Shown piece by piece: positions 49,885 through 58,499 of a stretch of DNA of 64,000 nt. The position numbers and the translations under genes were made by a program. Each line of letters starts with the position of its first letter. Positions within the stretch are counted from its first letter, which is position 1. The stretch is from NCBI RefSeq assembly GCF_014650695.1, contig NZ_BMVL01000003.1, forward strand, positions 186,001 through 250,000. Direction: 5' to 3'. Below the pieces are notes generated by a model. That model searched no databases. It had not been told where the DNA came from and worked only from the letters and a program-made list of their open reading frames with translations. Origin of the DNA: Streptomyces avidinii (GTDB lineage Bacteria > Actinomycetota > Actinomycetes > Streptomycetales > Streptomycetaceae).

Positions 49885-51402
49885 ATGCGGGGCGCGTTAC
49901 TGGAGGGGCGATACCGGCTGGAGCGCAGGCTCGGGGCGGGTGGCATGGGCGAGGTGTGGCAGGCCCGGGACCTGCGACTCGACCGGGAGGTCGCGGTCAA
50001 GGTGATCTCCAGGGGCGTGGCCGGTGACCACCTCCTCGAGGAGCGGTTCCGTAAGGAGGCCCGCATGGCCGCAGGCCTGACCCACCCTCGGATCGTGACC
50101 GTTCACGACCACGGCGAGGTCGAGGTCAACGGCAGCCCGGTGCTCTTCCTCGTGATGGAGCTGGTGCGGGGGCGGCCCCTGACCGCCGTGCTGCACGACC
50201 ACCGCTCGGGCGCGGACCCGGGCACCGTGGTCCGGTGGGCGGTTCAGATCTGCGAGGGCCTGGCCGCCGCACATCGGGCCGGTGTGGTGCACCGGGACAT
50301 CAAGCCGGCCAACATCATGGTCCACGGGCCCGCCGAGGCCGACGTCACCATCTGCGACTTCGGTATCGCCCGCCTCGCCGAGGAGACCGGGACCGGTCTG
50401 ACGGCCACCGGTGCGGCCATCGGTACGCCGACCTACATGTCCCCGGAACAGGCGCGCGGCGACCGTCGCATCGACGGCCGCAGCGATCTGTACTCCCTCG
50501 GCTGCATGCTGTACGAGCTGCTGTCCGGCAGGCCGCCGTTCACCGGCTCCGGGCTGTCGGTGCTCTCGCAGCACCTCACCAGTGAACCCGCTCCGATCAG
50601 GGACCTGCGGCCCGCGGTACCCGAGGAGCTGGAACGGCTGGTGCTGGAGCTGCTGGCCAAGGAGCCCGCGGCGCGACCGGCCGACGCGCAACAGGTGATC
50701 GACCGACTGCGCAAGGGCGCGGCGCGTGCCGGACTCCGTTCCGCGGCCGCGGCCGATCCGACGGCGGGACGCGAGAGCGCGACCGTCCTGGAGGCCGACG
50801 CGCTCGCGCCGGCACCCGACGTCCGCACCGGGTCCCGCCACCCGGTGCCGGCCTCGTCGGTACCCGGCACCCGGCCCCGTCTCCTGTGGGGCTCCCTGCT
50901 CGGTGCCGCCGGGGTGTACACCCAGCTCGTCGTACTGGGCGGATGGGGTTCGCTGGCCCTCGGAACGCTCGGTGCCGCACTGCTCGCCTGCGTCGTGGCG
51001 TTCCTCGTCTCCAGGAATTCCGCCGACGTGACCGAAGAGTCCGGCCGGGGGGCCGCCGCGACGCTCACGGCCGGTGTCCTCATCGGCGTCCTGCTGCTGT
51101 TCTGGCCGCCCGCCCCGTGGTGGGTGGGGTCGCTGGTCCTGATCCCGTCGGGGTTCGCGCTGCTGTTCCTGTCCCACTTCGTCCAGGGGCTGGTGGGCGC
51201 GGTGGCCCGGAGGGACCCCTGGGTGGCCTGGCTCGGCACCGAGGCCGGGCTGTTCAACGGGGTGGTGTTCGCCGGCATCCTGGCGGCCGACGGCCGGGCC
51301 GTCTTCGCGGCGGTGGGCTGGGGGCTGGCGATGTGGCCGGCCGCTGCCGTCGTCACGGCCCTCTGTGTTCCCCGCATGCGGGAGGCGAACGCCCCGGCCT
51401 GA
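49885..51402 (+). CDS. Transmembrane Ser/Thr protein kinase (PknB type, TTA codon 5)
   Basis: A 505-aa kinase. The kinase domain (about 8-275) has the glycine loop GAGGMGEVW, K39 in VAVKV, the catalytic loop HRDIKPAN (136-143), DFG (158-160) and the activation-segment GTPTYMSPEQARG. A linker leads to a C-terminal half with about five hydrophobic helices and no PASTA or other sensor domain, which is unusual for a PknB relative. ATG 49885 has AAGGAG upstream. Codon 5 is TTA (49897-49899), so synthesis should depend on the bldA tRNA and be restricted to late growth. Confidence 0.93.
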   Translation: MRGALLEGRYRLERRLGAGGMGEVWQARDLRLDREVAVKVISRGVAGDHLLEERFRKEARMAAGLTHPRIVTVHDHGEVEVNGSPVLFLVMELVRGRPLTAVLHDHRSGADPGTVVRWAVQICEGLAAAHRAGVVHRDIKPANIMVHGPAEADVTICDFGIARLAEETGTGLTATGAAIGTPTYMSPEQARGDRRIDGRSDLYSLGCMLYELLSGRPPFTGSGLSVLSQHLTSEPAPIRDLRPAVPEELERLVLELLAKEPAARPADAQQVIDRLRKGAARAGLRSAAAADPTAGRESATVLEADALAPAPDVRTGSRHPVPASSVPGTRPRLLWGSLLGAAGVYTQLVVLGGWGSLALGTLGAALLACVVAFLVSRNSADVTEESGRGAAATLTAGVLIGVLLLFWPPAPWWVGSLVLIPSGFALLFLSHFVQGLVGAVARRDPWVAWLGTEAGLFNGVVFAGILAADGRAVFAAVGWGLAMWPAAAVVTALCVPRMREANAPA

Positions 51403-51584
51403 TCCGGTCCCGGCGCTGCTGACCTGCGTACTCTCGAATCCGGGGCCGTGTGGTGATTGTCACCGCGCGGCCCCGAGTCGTTTGTCCAGGAGGGCCGGGG
51501 GACCATTGACGGAGCGGAACCCCGTGACTAAATTCTGCCATGCGGATCTAAGCTTCCGTGAAGCGGAAAAGAGGAGAGTGCACG

Positions 51585-52883
51585 ATGGGTCAGCAGGAGA
51601 AGGTGGCGACGAGCCTCGCAGGCGCGGTCAGCGAGGGCATCAGCGCTTCCCTCGCGCCGGTGGACGCGGAGCTCGCGCGCCACTACCCGGGCGACCCCGG
51701 CACCCGGCAGCCCATCCACACCGTCTACGTCCCCGGTGACGTCTTCGCCGCGGACACCGTCCGCTCCTGGGGCGACCAGGCCCTCGCGGCCCTCGACGAG
51801 CACGCCCCGGACGCCGCCACCTTCGCCAAGGTGCTCGGCATCTCCGACGAGCTGGCCGTACCCGTCTACGACCGGGTGCGCGCCAAGCTGGCGAGCGAGC
51901 CGATCGAGGACCTCCGCGTCGACTTCGAGGACGGCTTCGGCGTCCGCTCCGACGAGGAGGAGGACCAGGCCGCGGCCCGCGCCGCCCGGCTGATCTCCGA
52001 GGCGTACTCCAACGGCACCAATGCCCCCTACATGGGCATCCGCATGAAGTGCATGGAGTCCAACGTCCGCGACCGCGGCATCCGCACCACGGACATCTTC
52101 CTCTCCGGCCTGCTCGCGCACGGAGGCCTGCCGGAGAACCTGGTCCTGACCCTCCCCAAGGTCACCTACGCCGAGCAGGTCACCGCCTTCGTCAAGCTGC
52201 TGGAAGCCTTCGAGACCGCCCGCGGCCTGCGACCGGGCCGCATCGGCTTCGAGATCCAGATCGAGACGAGCCAGTCGATCCTGGCCTCCGACGGCACCGC
52301 GACCGTCGCCCGGATGATCGAGGCCTCCCAGGGCCGCGCCACCGGCCTGCACTACGGCACCTTCGACTACAGCGCCTGCGTCGGCGTGTCCGCCGCGTAC
52401 CAGTCGAGCGACCACCCCGCCGCGGACCACGCGAAGGCGATCATGCAGGTCGCGGCCGCCGGCACCGGCGTACGCGTCTCCGACGGCTCGACCAACGTGC
52501 TGCCGATCGGCACCACCGAGCACGTCCACGAGGCCTGGAAGCTCCACTACGGCCTGACCCGCCGCGCCCTGGCCCGTGCCTACTACCAGGGCTGGGACAT
52601 GCACCCGGCACACCTGCCGACCCGCTACGCGGCCGTCTTCACCTTCTACCGCGAGGGCCTGGAGACCGCCGCCGCGCGCCTGAAGGCGTACGTGGCCAAG
52701 ATCGAGGGCGACGTGATGGACGAGCCGGCCACCGCCAAGGCCCTGGCCGGCTACCTGGTCCGCGGCCTCGACTGCGGCGCGGTCGGCGCCGACGAGGTCA
52801 CCGCCCTCACCGGCCTGACCCGCGCGGAACTGGACGCCTTCGCGATCCCCCGCCGCTCGGCCACCCTGACGGCCACCAACTGA
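51585..52883 (+). CDS. HpcH/HpaI aldolase/citrate lyase-like protein (DUF6986)
   Basis: A 432-aa TIM-barrel protein related to the citrate lyase/HpcH family. The acidic motif is LRVDFEDGFGVRSDEEE, the second metal region FEIQIETSQSIL, and it continues GLHYGTFDYSACVGV. I associate it with the actinobacterial DUF6986 family, sometimes labelled phosphoenolpyruvate kinase-like; no confirmed reaction is known to me. ATG 51585 follows GAGGAGAG. A strong terminator follows. Confidence 0.82.
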   Translation: MGQQEKVATSLAGAVSEGISASLAPVDAELARHYPGDPGTRQPIHTVYVPGDVFAADTVRSWGDQALAALDEHAPDAATFAKVLGISDELAVPVYDRVRAKLASEPIEDLRVDFEDGFGVRSDEEEDQAAARAARLISEAYSNGTNAPYMGIRMKCMESNVRDRGIRTTDIFLSGLLAHGGLPENLVLTLPKVTYAEQVTAFVKLLEAFETARGLRPGRIGFEIQIETSQSILASDGTATVARMIEASQGRATGLHYGTFDYSACVGVSAAYQSSDHPAADHAKAIMQVAAAGTGVRVSDGSTNVLPIGTTEHVHEAWKLHYGLTRRALARAYYQGWDMHPAHLPTRYAAVFTFYREGLETAAARLKAYVAKIEGDVMDEPATAKALAGYLVRGLDCGAVGADEVTALTGLTRAELDAFAIPRRSATLTATN

Positions 52884-52901
52884 CCACGGCCGACGGCCCA
52901 C

Positions 52902-52936
52902 CGAGGCCCGTCCGGGGTTGCCCCGGACGGGCCTCG
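52902..52936. terminator. Perfect 16-bp hairpin terminator
   Basis: The arms at 52902-52917 and 52921-52936 (CGAGGCCCGTCCGGGG and complement) flank a 3-nt loop (ttg) between convergent genes. Confidence 0.88.
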
Positions 52937-52949
52937 CGGTCTCTCGTCC

Positions 52950-55223
52950 TCAGTCGAGGACGAACCTGGTTTCGTCCGCCACTTCGGTCAGGATGTCCGC
53001 CACGGCCTTCAGGAAGCTGTTCTTGTCGGGGGAGGGTGCGACGGTCGGGACGGGGGCGCCGCGGCCGAACACATCGGCGTCGATGATGCGGGCCCGGGCG
53101 AAGGTCGACTTCGCTCCGCGCTGCCGGTAGGCGTCGAGCCACGCGTTCTGGACGTCGTCCTTGAGACACCGCTCGGTCAGCGTGTACAGCCTCCCGGTCA
53201 CGGCGCTGGAAATCTCGTTGATCACCGCCCGTTGTTCCTCCTCGGTCGGCTCGCCCCCCTCCCAGCGGACCGGGCGCTGGAGCATGAGGAAGATCTGCAC
53301 CTGGAGTTCCGTGCGCAGGTCGGCGACCGGCTTCAGGGAGTCGTACTCGTCGCTCCAGCCCTCGCCCAGCCTGCGCGCGAGCGCCTTCACCCGCGTCCAG
53401 TGCTGCTTGGGTGCGTCCGGGTTGTACTCCAGGCCCAGCAGACCGCGCCACCGGGCGTGGAAGCTGCGGGCGGCCTCGCTGACCGCGAGGGGGAGGGCCA
53501 TGCGATCGAAGACCGGCCGGGCCGGGCCGGTGTCCGGTGCCGCCTCGTCGGTGGAGAGGTCAGCACTGAGGCGGCGCATGTGATCGGCTGTCCGCTTCCC
53601 CTCCTTCCCGCCGGCACTCAGCGACTTGTGCATTCCGCCGACGAAGTAGCAGTGCCGTTCGAGCCGGGTGCGGACAGCGCGCTCGCCGACGGGGCCGAGT
53701 TCCTTCCCCATGGCGTTCAGGACGTTCTCGACCGAGGCCAGGACGTGGCGCTCGCGGTCCGAGAAGCGCGGAAGGTTGTCGGCCTTCATATGGTCGAAGT
53801 GCGTGAAGAGGAAGTGCAGTTTCCCGGAGTTGCCCGACACCGCAACGGCCTTGAGCGCGGCGACCGGCGCCGCCTGCATGGGCGCGGTCGCGTTGTCGAC
53901 GACGAGGATCGCGTCCACCTCGTCGATCCGCTTCGCCAGGTCCGTGGAGACGGAGGCCGCCGACTTCGGGGTGTGACCGAGGCCTTCGACGTCGATCAGG
54001 ACGAGGCGGTCGCTCGCTTCGGCCCAGGTCGGCACGAACGGGCCGGCGACCCGGATCCCGTTCACCAGCGGTGTCAGCAACCGGCCGAAGAGGGGCGCGT
54101 AGTTGCTGGAGAACCGCATCACGGTCTTGAGGAACACGGCACGGTCCTCGGTCTCCAGCGTCCAGCTGAGCGGCCAGCCCTGCCGGGTACGACGCAGCTC
54201 GCCCTCCCCCAGCAGGGAGAACCTGAGCTCGATCTCGTGCAGCAGGCCGTCGACGACGGCGTGGAACTCCTCCAGCGAGCGAAGGTCGGTGTCGAGGGTC
54301 TCCTCCACGATCTCCTCGACGACGCGGGCGTCATCGTCCGTGGCCCGCAGCTCCTCGCGCGCCTCGACGGCGTACTTCTCGACCATGGAGCGCAGCCGGG
54401 GCACGGTCTGGACGAGCATGGCCACCGTGGCGGACGGGTCGATGACGTCCAGGTCGGCGAGGCCGAGCACGTCCTCGGCGGCGCCTTCCTTCTCCTCGTC
54501 GTCGTCCTCGTCCTCGTCGTCGAGGTCGTCGTCCGCCGGGAGCTCAGGCCGCCCCAGGACGTAGCTGAAGCGGAAACGCTGGTTCACGTGATCCACGAGA
54601 CGCCGTAGGGCGTCCTCTTCGGACTTGCCCTGGAACAGGGCGAGTGCGGCGGCCGAGACGTTCTCCGCGAGGTGGTCCATGACTTCGTCGCGGCCGGCGA
54701 AGGTCACGGCAGCCCGGTACGGCCCGGCCTCGGTCAGAACGATCTCGGTGTCGGCCACGGTGGTCTTGGCGGTCGACGTGGACGGGAACCGTTCGGTCTC
54801 CGGGTCCGTGCCGAGCAGCTGCCGTACCACCGTCGTCTTGCCGGCGCCGGTCGTGCCGACCAGGAGGACGTGCTTGTAGCCCTCGGCGGCGCCGGGCAGC
54901 GCGAGGAGGTCGTCCCGGATCTTCCGGAAGTCGGTCCTGGCGGCCTCGAGGTCCTCGTAGAACACGTCCACGATGCGACCGTCGAAGAGCCCCGCGGCCT
55001 GTTGACGGGAGTGCGGATCCCAGAGGGACTGCGTGCGCAGGATTTCATTGAGCTGCTCGACCAGTACGTCCGCCTCGGCGTCCACCGACGTGCCCAGTCC
55101 GCGCCGCACCCGTCTGCCCGGCCGGCCCGTGGAGGGGTCCAGCCGCACCGGGTGGCGGAAGATGACGGACCACCCCTCACGCCCTTGGTTCCGGCTCTTC
55201 TGGGCGGTGTACTGCGGGCTCAT
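52950..55223 (-). CDS. Large P-loop GTPase of unknown function
   Basis: A 757-aa protein. G1 is GTTGAGKTT (123-131), G3 is DVEGLGH (411-417) and G4 is probably THFD (474-477), so it looks like a TRAFAC-type GTPase. An insert of about 280 residues between G1 and G3 includes a very acidic run (230-246) and long helices, reminiscent of dynamin-like or large predicted GTPases. The first 65 residues (GWSVIFRHPVRLDP then GRRVRRGLGTSVDAEADVLV) resemble the arm DNA-binding fold of integrases. ATG 55223 has GGAGG upstream. I do not recognise the family. Confidence 0.75.
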   Translation of the reverse strand: MSPQYTAQKSRNQGREGWSVIFRHPVRLDPSTGRPGRRVRRGLGTSVDAEADVLVEQLNEILRTQSLWDPHSRQQAAGLFDGRIVDVFYEDLEAARTDFRKIRDDLLALPGAAEGYKHVLLVGTTGAGKTTVVRQLLGTDPETERFPSTSTAKTTVADTEIVLTEAGPYRAAVTFAGRDEVMDHLAENVSAAALALFQGKSEEDALRRLVDHVNQRFRFSYVLGRPELPADDDLDDEDEDDDEEKEGAAEDVLGLADLDVIDPSATVAMLVQTVPRLRSMVEKYAVEAREELRATDDDARVVEEIVEETLDTDLRSLEEFHAVVDGLLHEIELRFSLLGEGELRRTRQGWPLSWTLETEDRAVFLKTVMRFSSNYAPLFGRLLTPLVNGIRVAGPFVPTWAEASDRLVLIDVEGLGHTPKSAASVSTDLAKRIDEVDAILVVDNATAPMQAAPVAALKAVAVSGNSGKLHFLFTHFDHMKADNLPRFSDRERHVLASVENVLNAMGKELGPVGERAVRTRLERHCYFVGGMHKSLSAGGKEGKRTADHMRRLSADLSTDEAAPDTGPARPVFDRMALPLAVSEAARSFHARWRGLLGLEYNPDAPKQHWTRVKALARRLGEGWSDEYDSLKPVADLRTELQVQIFLMLQRPVRWEGGEPTEEEQRAVINEISSAVTGRLYTLTERCLKDDVQNAWLDAYRQRGAKSTFARARIIDADVFGRGAPVPTVAPSPDKNSFLKAVADILTEVADETRFVLD

Positions 55224-55439
55224 CGGTGCCTCCGGTTGTTCCCCGTTGTTCCCGGGGTCGCGAGGCTGGCAGAGCCCTGGCGGAGCGTCAAATCCCTTGC
55301 CGGGCAAGGCGAACGGGTGATCGATCCGCGTACTCCGTCCCGGCCGGTCCGGCGCGGGTTGCCATGGTGCGAACGTGCTGCGTGCGTGTGGTGCGCGGCC
55401 GGTCCGTGCCCCGGAGGCGCCTCTCGCCGTGGCCGAATA

Positions 55440-56477
55440 TCAGTTCGCAGGGGGGATCTCGCCCGAGCCGCGGGGGATCAGGCGGGTCGGGAGTTCGATG
55501 CGCGACGGGGTCAGGTCGGCTCCCGCGAGGCGCTGGAAGAGGCGGTCCGTGGCCACCCTGCCCAGGGCCGCCGGGTCCTGGGCGACCACCGTCACGCCGG
55601 GGCGGAGCAGATCGGCCAGCTCGAAGTCGTCGAAGCCGACCAGCGCCACCGGCCGCTCGTGCGCCGCGAGGATCCGCACGACGGTGACCGTCACCCGGTT
55701 GTTCCCGGCGAAGACGGCGGTCACCGGCTCCGGGCCCGTGAGCATCGCCCGGGCCGCCGCGGCGACCCGTTCGGGGGTCGTGGATCCGAGGGAGACCCAG
55801 GATTCGGCCACCGGCAGACCCGCGTCCGCCATCGCCTCGCGGTAGCCGCGCAGCCGCTCCGCCACCGTGTGGATGTGTGGCTGGTCGCCGATGAAACCGA
55901 TCCGGCGGTGCCCGCCCGCGATCAGGTGGGCCACCCCGCCCCGGGCACCGCCGAAGCTGTCCGAGAGGACGACGTCGGCCTCGATCCGGCCCGCCGGGCG
56001 GTCCACGAACACCGTGGACACGCCGGCCCGCATCTCCGGCTCCAGATAGCGGTGGTCGTCCCCGGCCGGGATCACGATCAGCCCGTCCACCCGGCGGGCG
56101 CACAGCGCGAGCGCCAACTCCCGCTCCCGGTCCGGGTCCTCGGCGCTGGAGCCGTTGATGAGCAGCGCCCCGTGCGCGCGGGCCACCTCCTCCACCGCCC
56201 GGTTCAGCGGGCCGTAGAAGGGGTCGGCGAGATCCTCCAGGACCAGGCCAACGGTGGCGGTGCGGCCCTTGCGCAGCACGCGGGCGCTGTCGTTGCGGCG
56301 GAAACCGAGGGCCTCGATGGCCTCCTGCACCCGTCTCTCGGTCTCGGGGGTGACCCCGGGCTCGCCGTTGACCACGCGCGACACCGTTTTCAGGCCGACG
56401 CCCGCCTGGGACGCCACGTCCTTCATGGTCGGCCGGTTGCCGTAGCGGGGCTCGGACGGGTGGCGGTTGTGGGGCAC
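55440..56477 (-). CDS. LacI family transcriptional regulator
   Basis: A 345-aa regulator. The helix-turn-helix is MKDVASQAGVGLKTVSRVVN with the hinge LGFRRNDSARVLRKGRTATVG, followed by a periplasmic-binding-protein-like sensor domain (GLVLEDLADPFYGPL, GHRRIGFIGDQPHIHT, VALVGFDDFELADLL). GTG 56477 is chosen because GGAGG lies ten bases upstream; ATG at MKDV has none. Sugar-type effectors are usual, but no transport or catabolic genes adjoin it, so its target is unclear. Confidence 0.92.
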   Translation of the reverse strand: MPHNRHPSEPRYGNRPTMKDVASQAGVGLKTVSRVVNGEPGVTPETERRVQEAIEALGFRRNDSARVLRKGRTATVGLVLEDLADPFYGPLNRAVEEVARAHGALLINGSSAEDPDRERELALALCARRVDGLIVIPAGDDHRYLEPEMRAGVSTVFVDRPAGRIEADVVLSDSFGGARGGVAHLIAGGHRRIGFIGDQPHIHTVAERLRGYREAMADAGLPVAESWVSLGSTTPERVAAAARAMLTGPEPVTAVFAGNNRVTVTVVRILAAHERPVALVGFDDFELADLLRPGVTVVAQDPAALGRVATDRLFQRLAGADLTPSRIELPTRLIPRGSGEIPPAN

Positions 56478-56615
56478 GGTGGCAAATCCTCCGGGGCTCA
56501 CGAGCAGGGCTGTGACCTTGAGGATAAGCACTCGGCCGATAGTGAGGTTTCCGTGGCAGGGTGGTGCGGGCAAGCCACTGGGGGCTCCGGACGAGCCATG
56601 GGGAGAGGGGTAGAC

Positions 56616-57653
56616 GTGATTGTCTGGATCAACGGCACATTCAGCGCCGGAAAGACCAGCACGGCCCGCGAACTGACCGGAATCCTGCCGGACAGCACCC
56701 TGTTCGACCCGGAGTTCGTCGCAGACGCGCTGCGCGTGCTGCTGCCGCCCAAACGACTGGCCGAGGTGAGCGACTACCAGGACCTGCCGAGCTGGCGGCG
56801 GTTGGTCGTGGACACGGCCGCGGCGATGCTCGCCGAGCTGGGCGGGGTGCTCGTCGTACCGATGACCCTGCTGCGCCAGGAGTACCGGGACGAGATCTTC
56901 GGCGGGCTCGCAGCGCGGCGGATCGCGGTGCGCCATGTGCTGCTCGCTCCTGCGGAAACGATCCTGCGGGAGCGCATCGCCACCCGGAAGGAGCCCGGCG
57001 AGCCCGCGGAGGTGGACCTGCGGGTCCGGCAGTGGGCGTACGACCACATCCCCGTCTACCAGCAGGCCCTCGACTGGCTGACGGGCGACGCGCACGTCAT
57101 CGACAACGGGGTGCTGACCCCGCGCGAGACCGCCGAGCGCATCGCCGAGGCCGTCCGCTCGGAGACGGCCCCGGTCTGCGACATCGTGCAGACCCCGGAG
57201 CCCACCCGCGAGACGGTGGCGGCCGGGGTGCTGCTCTTCGACGAGCAGGACCGGGTGCTGCTGGTGGATCCCACGTACAAGGCGGGCTGGGAGTTCCCGG
57301 GCGGCGTCGTCGAAGCGGGCGAGGCGCCCGCGTGCGCCGGCGTACGGGAGGTCGCGGAGGAACTGGGCGTCGTACTCGACCGGGTGCCCGGCCTGCTGGT
57401 GGTCGACTGGGAGCCGCCCCAGCCGCCCGGGTACGGCGGTCTGCGCCTGCTCTTCGACGGCGGCCGCCTCTCGGCGGAGGCGACGGCCCGGCTCCGGCTC
57501 CCCGGCCCGGAACTGCGGGCCTGGCGCTTCGTGACGGAGGCCGAGGCCGCCGGCCTGCTCCCGCAGCACCGCTACGAACGCCTGCGCTGGGCCCTGCGCG
57601 CCCGGGAACGCGGTCGCCCCCTCTACCTGGAGGCGGGCGTCCCGACCGGCTGA
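56616..57653 (+). CDS. P-loop kinase-NUDIX hydrolase fusion protein
   Basis: A 345-aa two-domain enzyme. The N-terminal domain (about 1-180) is a small-molecule kinase type with Walker A GTFSAGKTS and a lid segment RERIATRKEPGEPAEVDLR. The C-terminal domain (about 200-330) has a complete NUDIX box, GVVEAGEAPACAGVREVAEE then LGV (G-x5-E-x7-R-E-U-x-E-E-x-G-U). NUDIX enzymes hydrolyse nucleoside diphosphate derivatives. GTG 56616 follows GAGAGGGG; ATG 56598 is an alternative. The fused pair may phosphorylate and hydrolyse related nucleotides. Confidence 0.88.
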   Translation: MIVWINGTFSAGKTSTARELTGILPDSTLFDPEFVADALRVLLPPKRLAEVSDYQDLPSWRRLVVDTAAAMLAELGGVLVVPMTLLRQEYRDEIFGGLAARRIAVRHVLLAPAETILRERIATRKEPGEPAEVDLRVRQWAYDHIPVYQQALDWLTGDAHVIDNGVLTPRETAERIAEAVRSETAPVCDIVQTPEPTRETVAAGVLLFDEQDRVLLVDPTYKAGWEFPGGVVEAGEAPACAGVREVAEELGVVLDRVPGLLVVDWEPPQPPGYGGLRLLFDGGRLSAEATARLRLPGPELRAWRFVTEAEAAGLLPQHRYERLRWALRARERGRPLYLEAGVPTG

Positions 57654-57680
57654 TCGCCCCGCCCCACCGGGAGCCGGCCC

Positions 57681-58382
57681 TCAGCCGGAAGCGGCCGCCT
57701 CGTGCGCCGCCTTCGCGAGGGCCTCCGCCGTGTTCTCCGTCAGGGAGGCACCGTGGCCGAAGCACGCGATCGACGGGGCGAGGGCGGCCAGGCGCCGGAA
57801 GGCGGTGATCGCCCGGACGCGGTCGACGTTGAAGACGCCCAGCATCACCGGGCCGACGGCCGCCACGCAGTCGCCGGCGAACAGCACGCCGTGGCGCGGG
57901 AGGTGGATACCGATGCTGCCGTCCGTGTGGCCCGGGGCGTGCACGACGTACGCCCCGTCCCCGAAGCCCAGCGCGTCCCCGTCCTCCAGCTCGCGGTCGA
58001 CCCGGGTGGGCGGTGCCTCCGGCACGGTCAGGCCCTGCTCGTACAGCGGAACCTCCCAGTCCAGCAGCACCGGCTCGGACACGGGCAGCTCGCCCCGGAT
58101 CACCGGCGCGTCCAGGCGGTGCGCCAGGACCTGCGCGCCCCAGCGGGCGGCGAGTTCGGCGGCCGCGCCGACGTGGTCGCGGTGGCAGTGGGTGAGGACG
58201 ATCCGCTCCAGCCGCTCGGGCGCCGCCCCGAGGGAACGTATCGCCCGTTCGATCTCGGCGGCGGACCCGGCATGGCCCGCGTCGATCAGTGTGAGGGCTG
58301 GCCCGTCCTGCCAGAGGTAGGCCTGGCCGATGGGGAAGCGGAGCATGTGGAGCCGGTTCGGGAGTACTTCGACGAGATCCAT
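57681..58382 (-). CDS. MBL fold metallo-hydrolase
   Basis: A 233-aa metallo-beta-lactamase fold protein. The zinc motif is THCHRDHVGAAAEL (H-x-H-x-D-H at about 65-70), with VVHAPGHTDGSIGIHLP supplying another ligand and the late VLFAGDCVAAVG aspartate. Members hydrolyse thioesters, lactones or glutathione adducts. ATG 58382 starts it. Nothing nearby fixes the substrate. Confidence 0.92.
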   Translation of the reverse strand: MDLVEVLPNRLHMLRFPIGQAYLWQDGPALTLIDAGHAGSAAEIERAIRSLGAAPERLERIVLTHCHRDHVGAAAELAARWGAQVLAHRLDAPVIRGELPVSEPVLLDWEVPLYEQGLTVPEAPPTRVDRELEDGDALGFGDGAYVVHAPGHTDGSIGIHLPRHGVLFAGDCVAAVGPVMLGVFNVDRVRAITAFRRLAALAPSIACFGHGASLTENTAEALAKAAHEAAASG

Positions 58383-58438
58383 ACGGTCAACGTACGGACG
58401 GCCGGGCCGCGCGCGCCGCCGGGTTCACCGGGAGCGCA

Positions 58439-58471
58439 GTACGCCCAGGGCGCACTGCGCCCTGGGCGTAC
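58439..58471. terminator. Perfect 15-bp hairpin terminator
   Basis: GTACGCCCAGGGCGC (58439-58453) and its exact complement (58457-58471) flank a 3-nt loop, just after the stop of the leftward dipeptidase gene. Confidence 0.85.
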
Positions 58472-58499
58472 ACGATGCGGGCCGCCACCCTCGCGGGGG

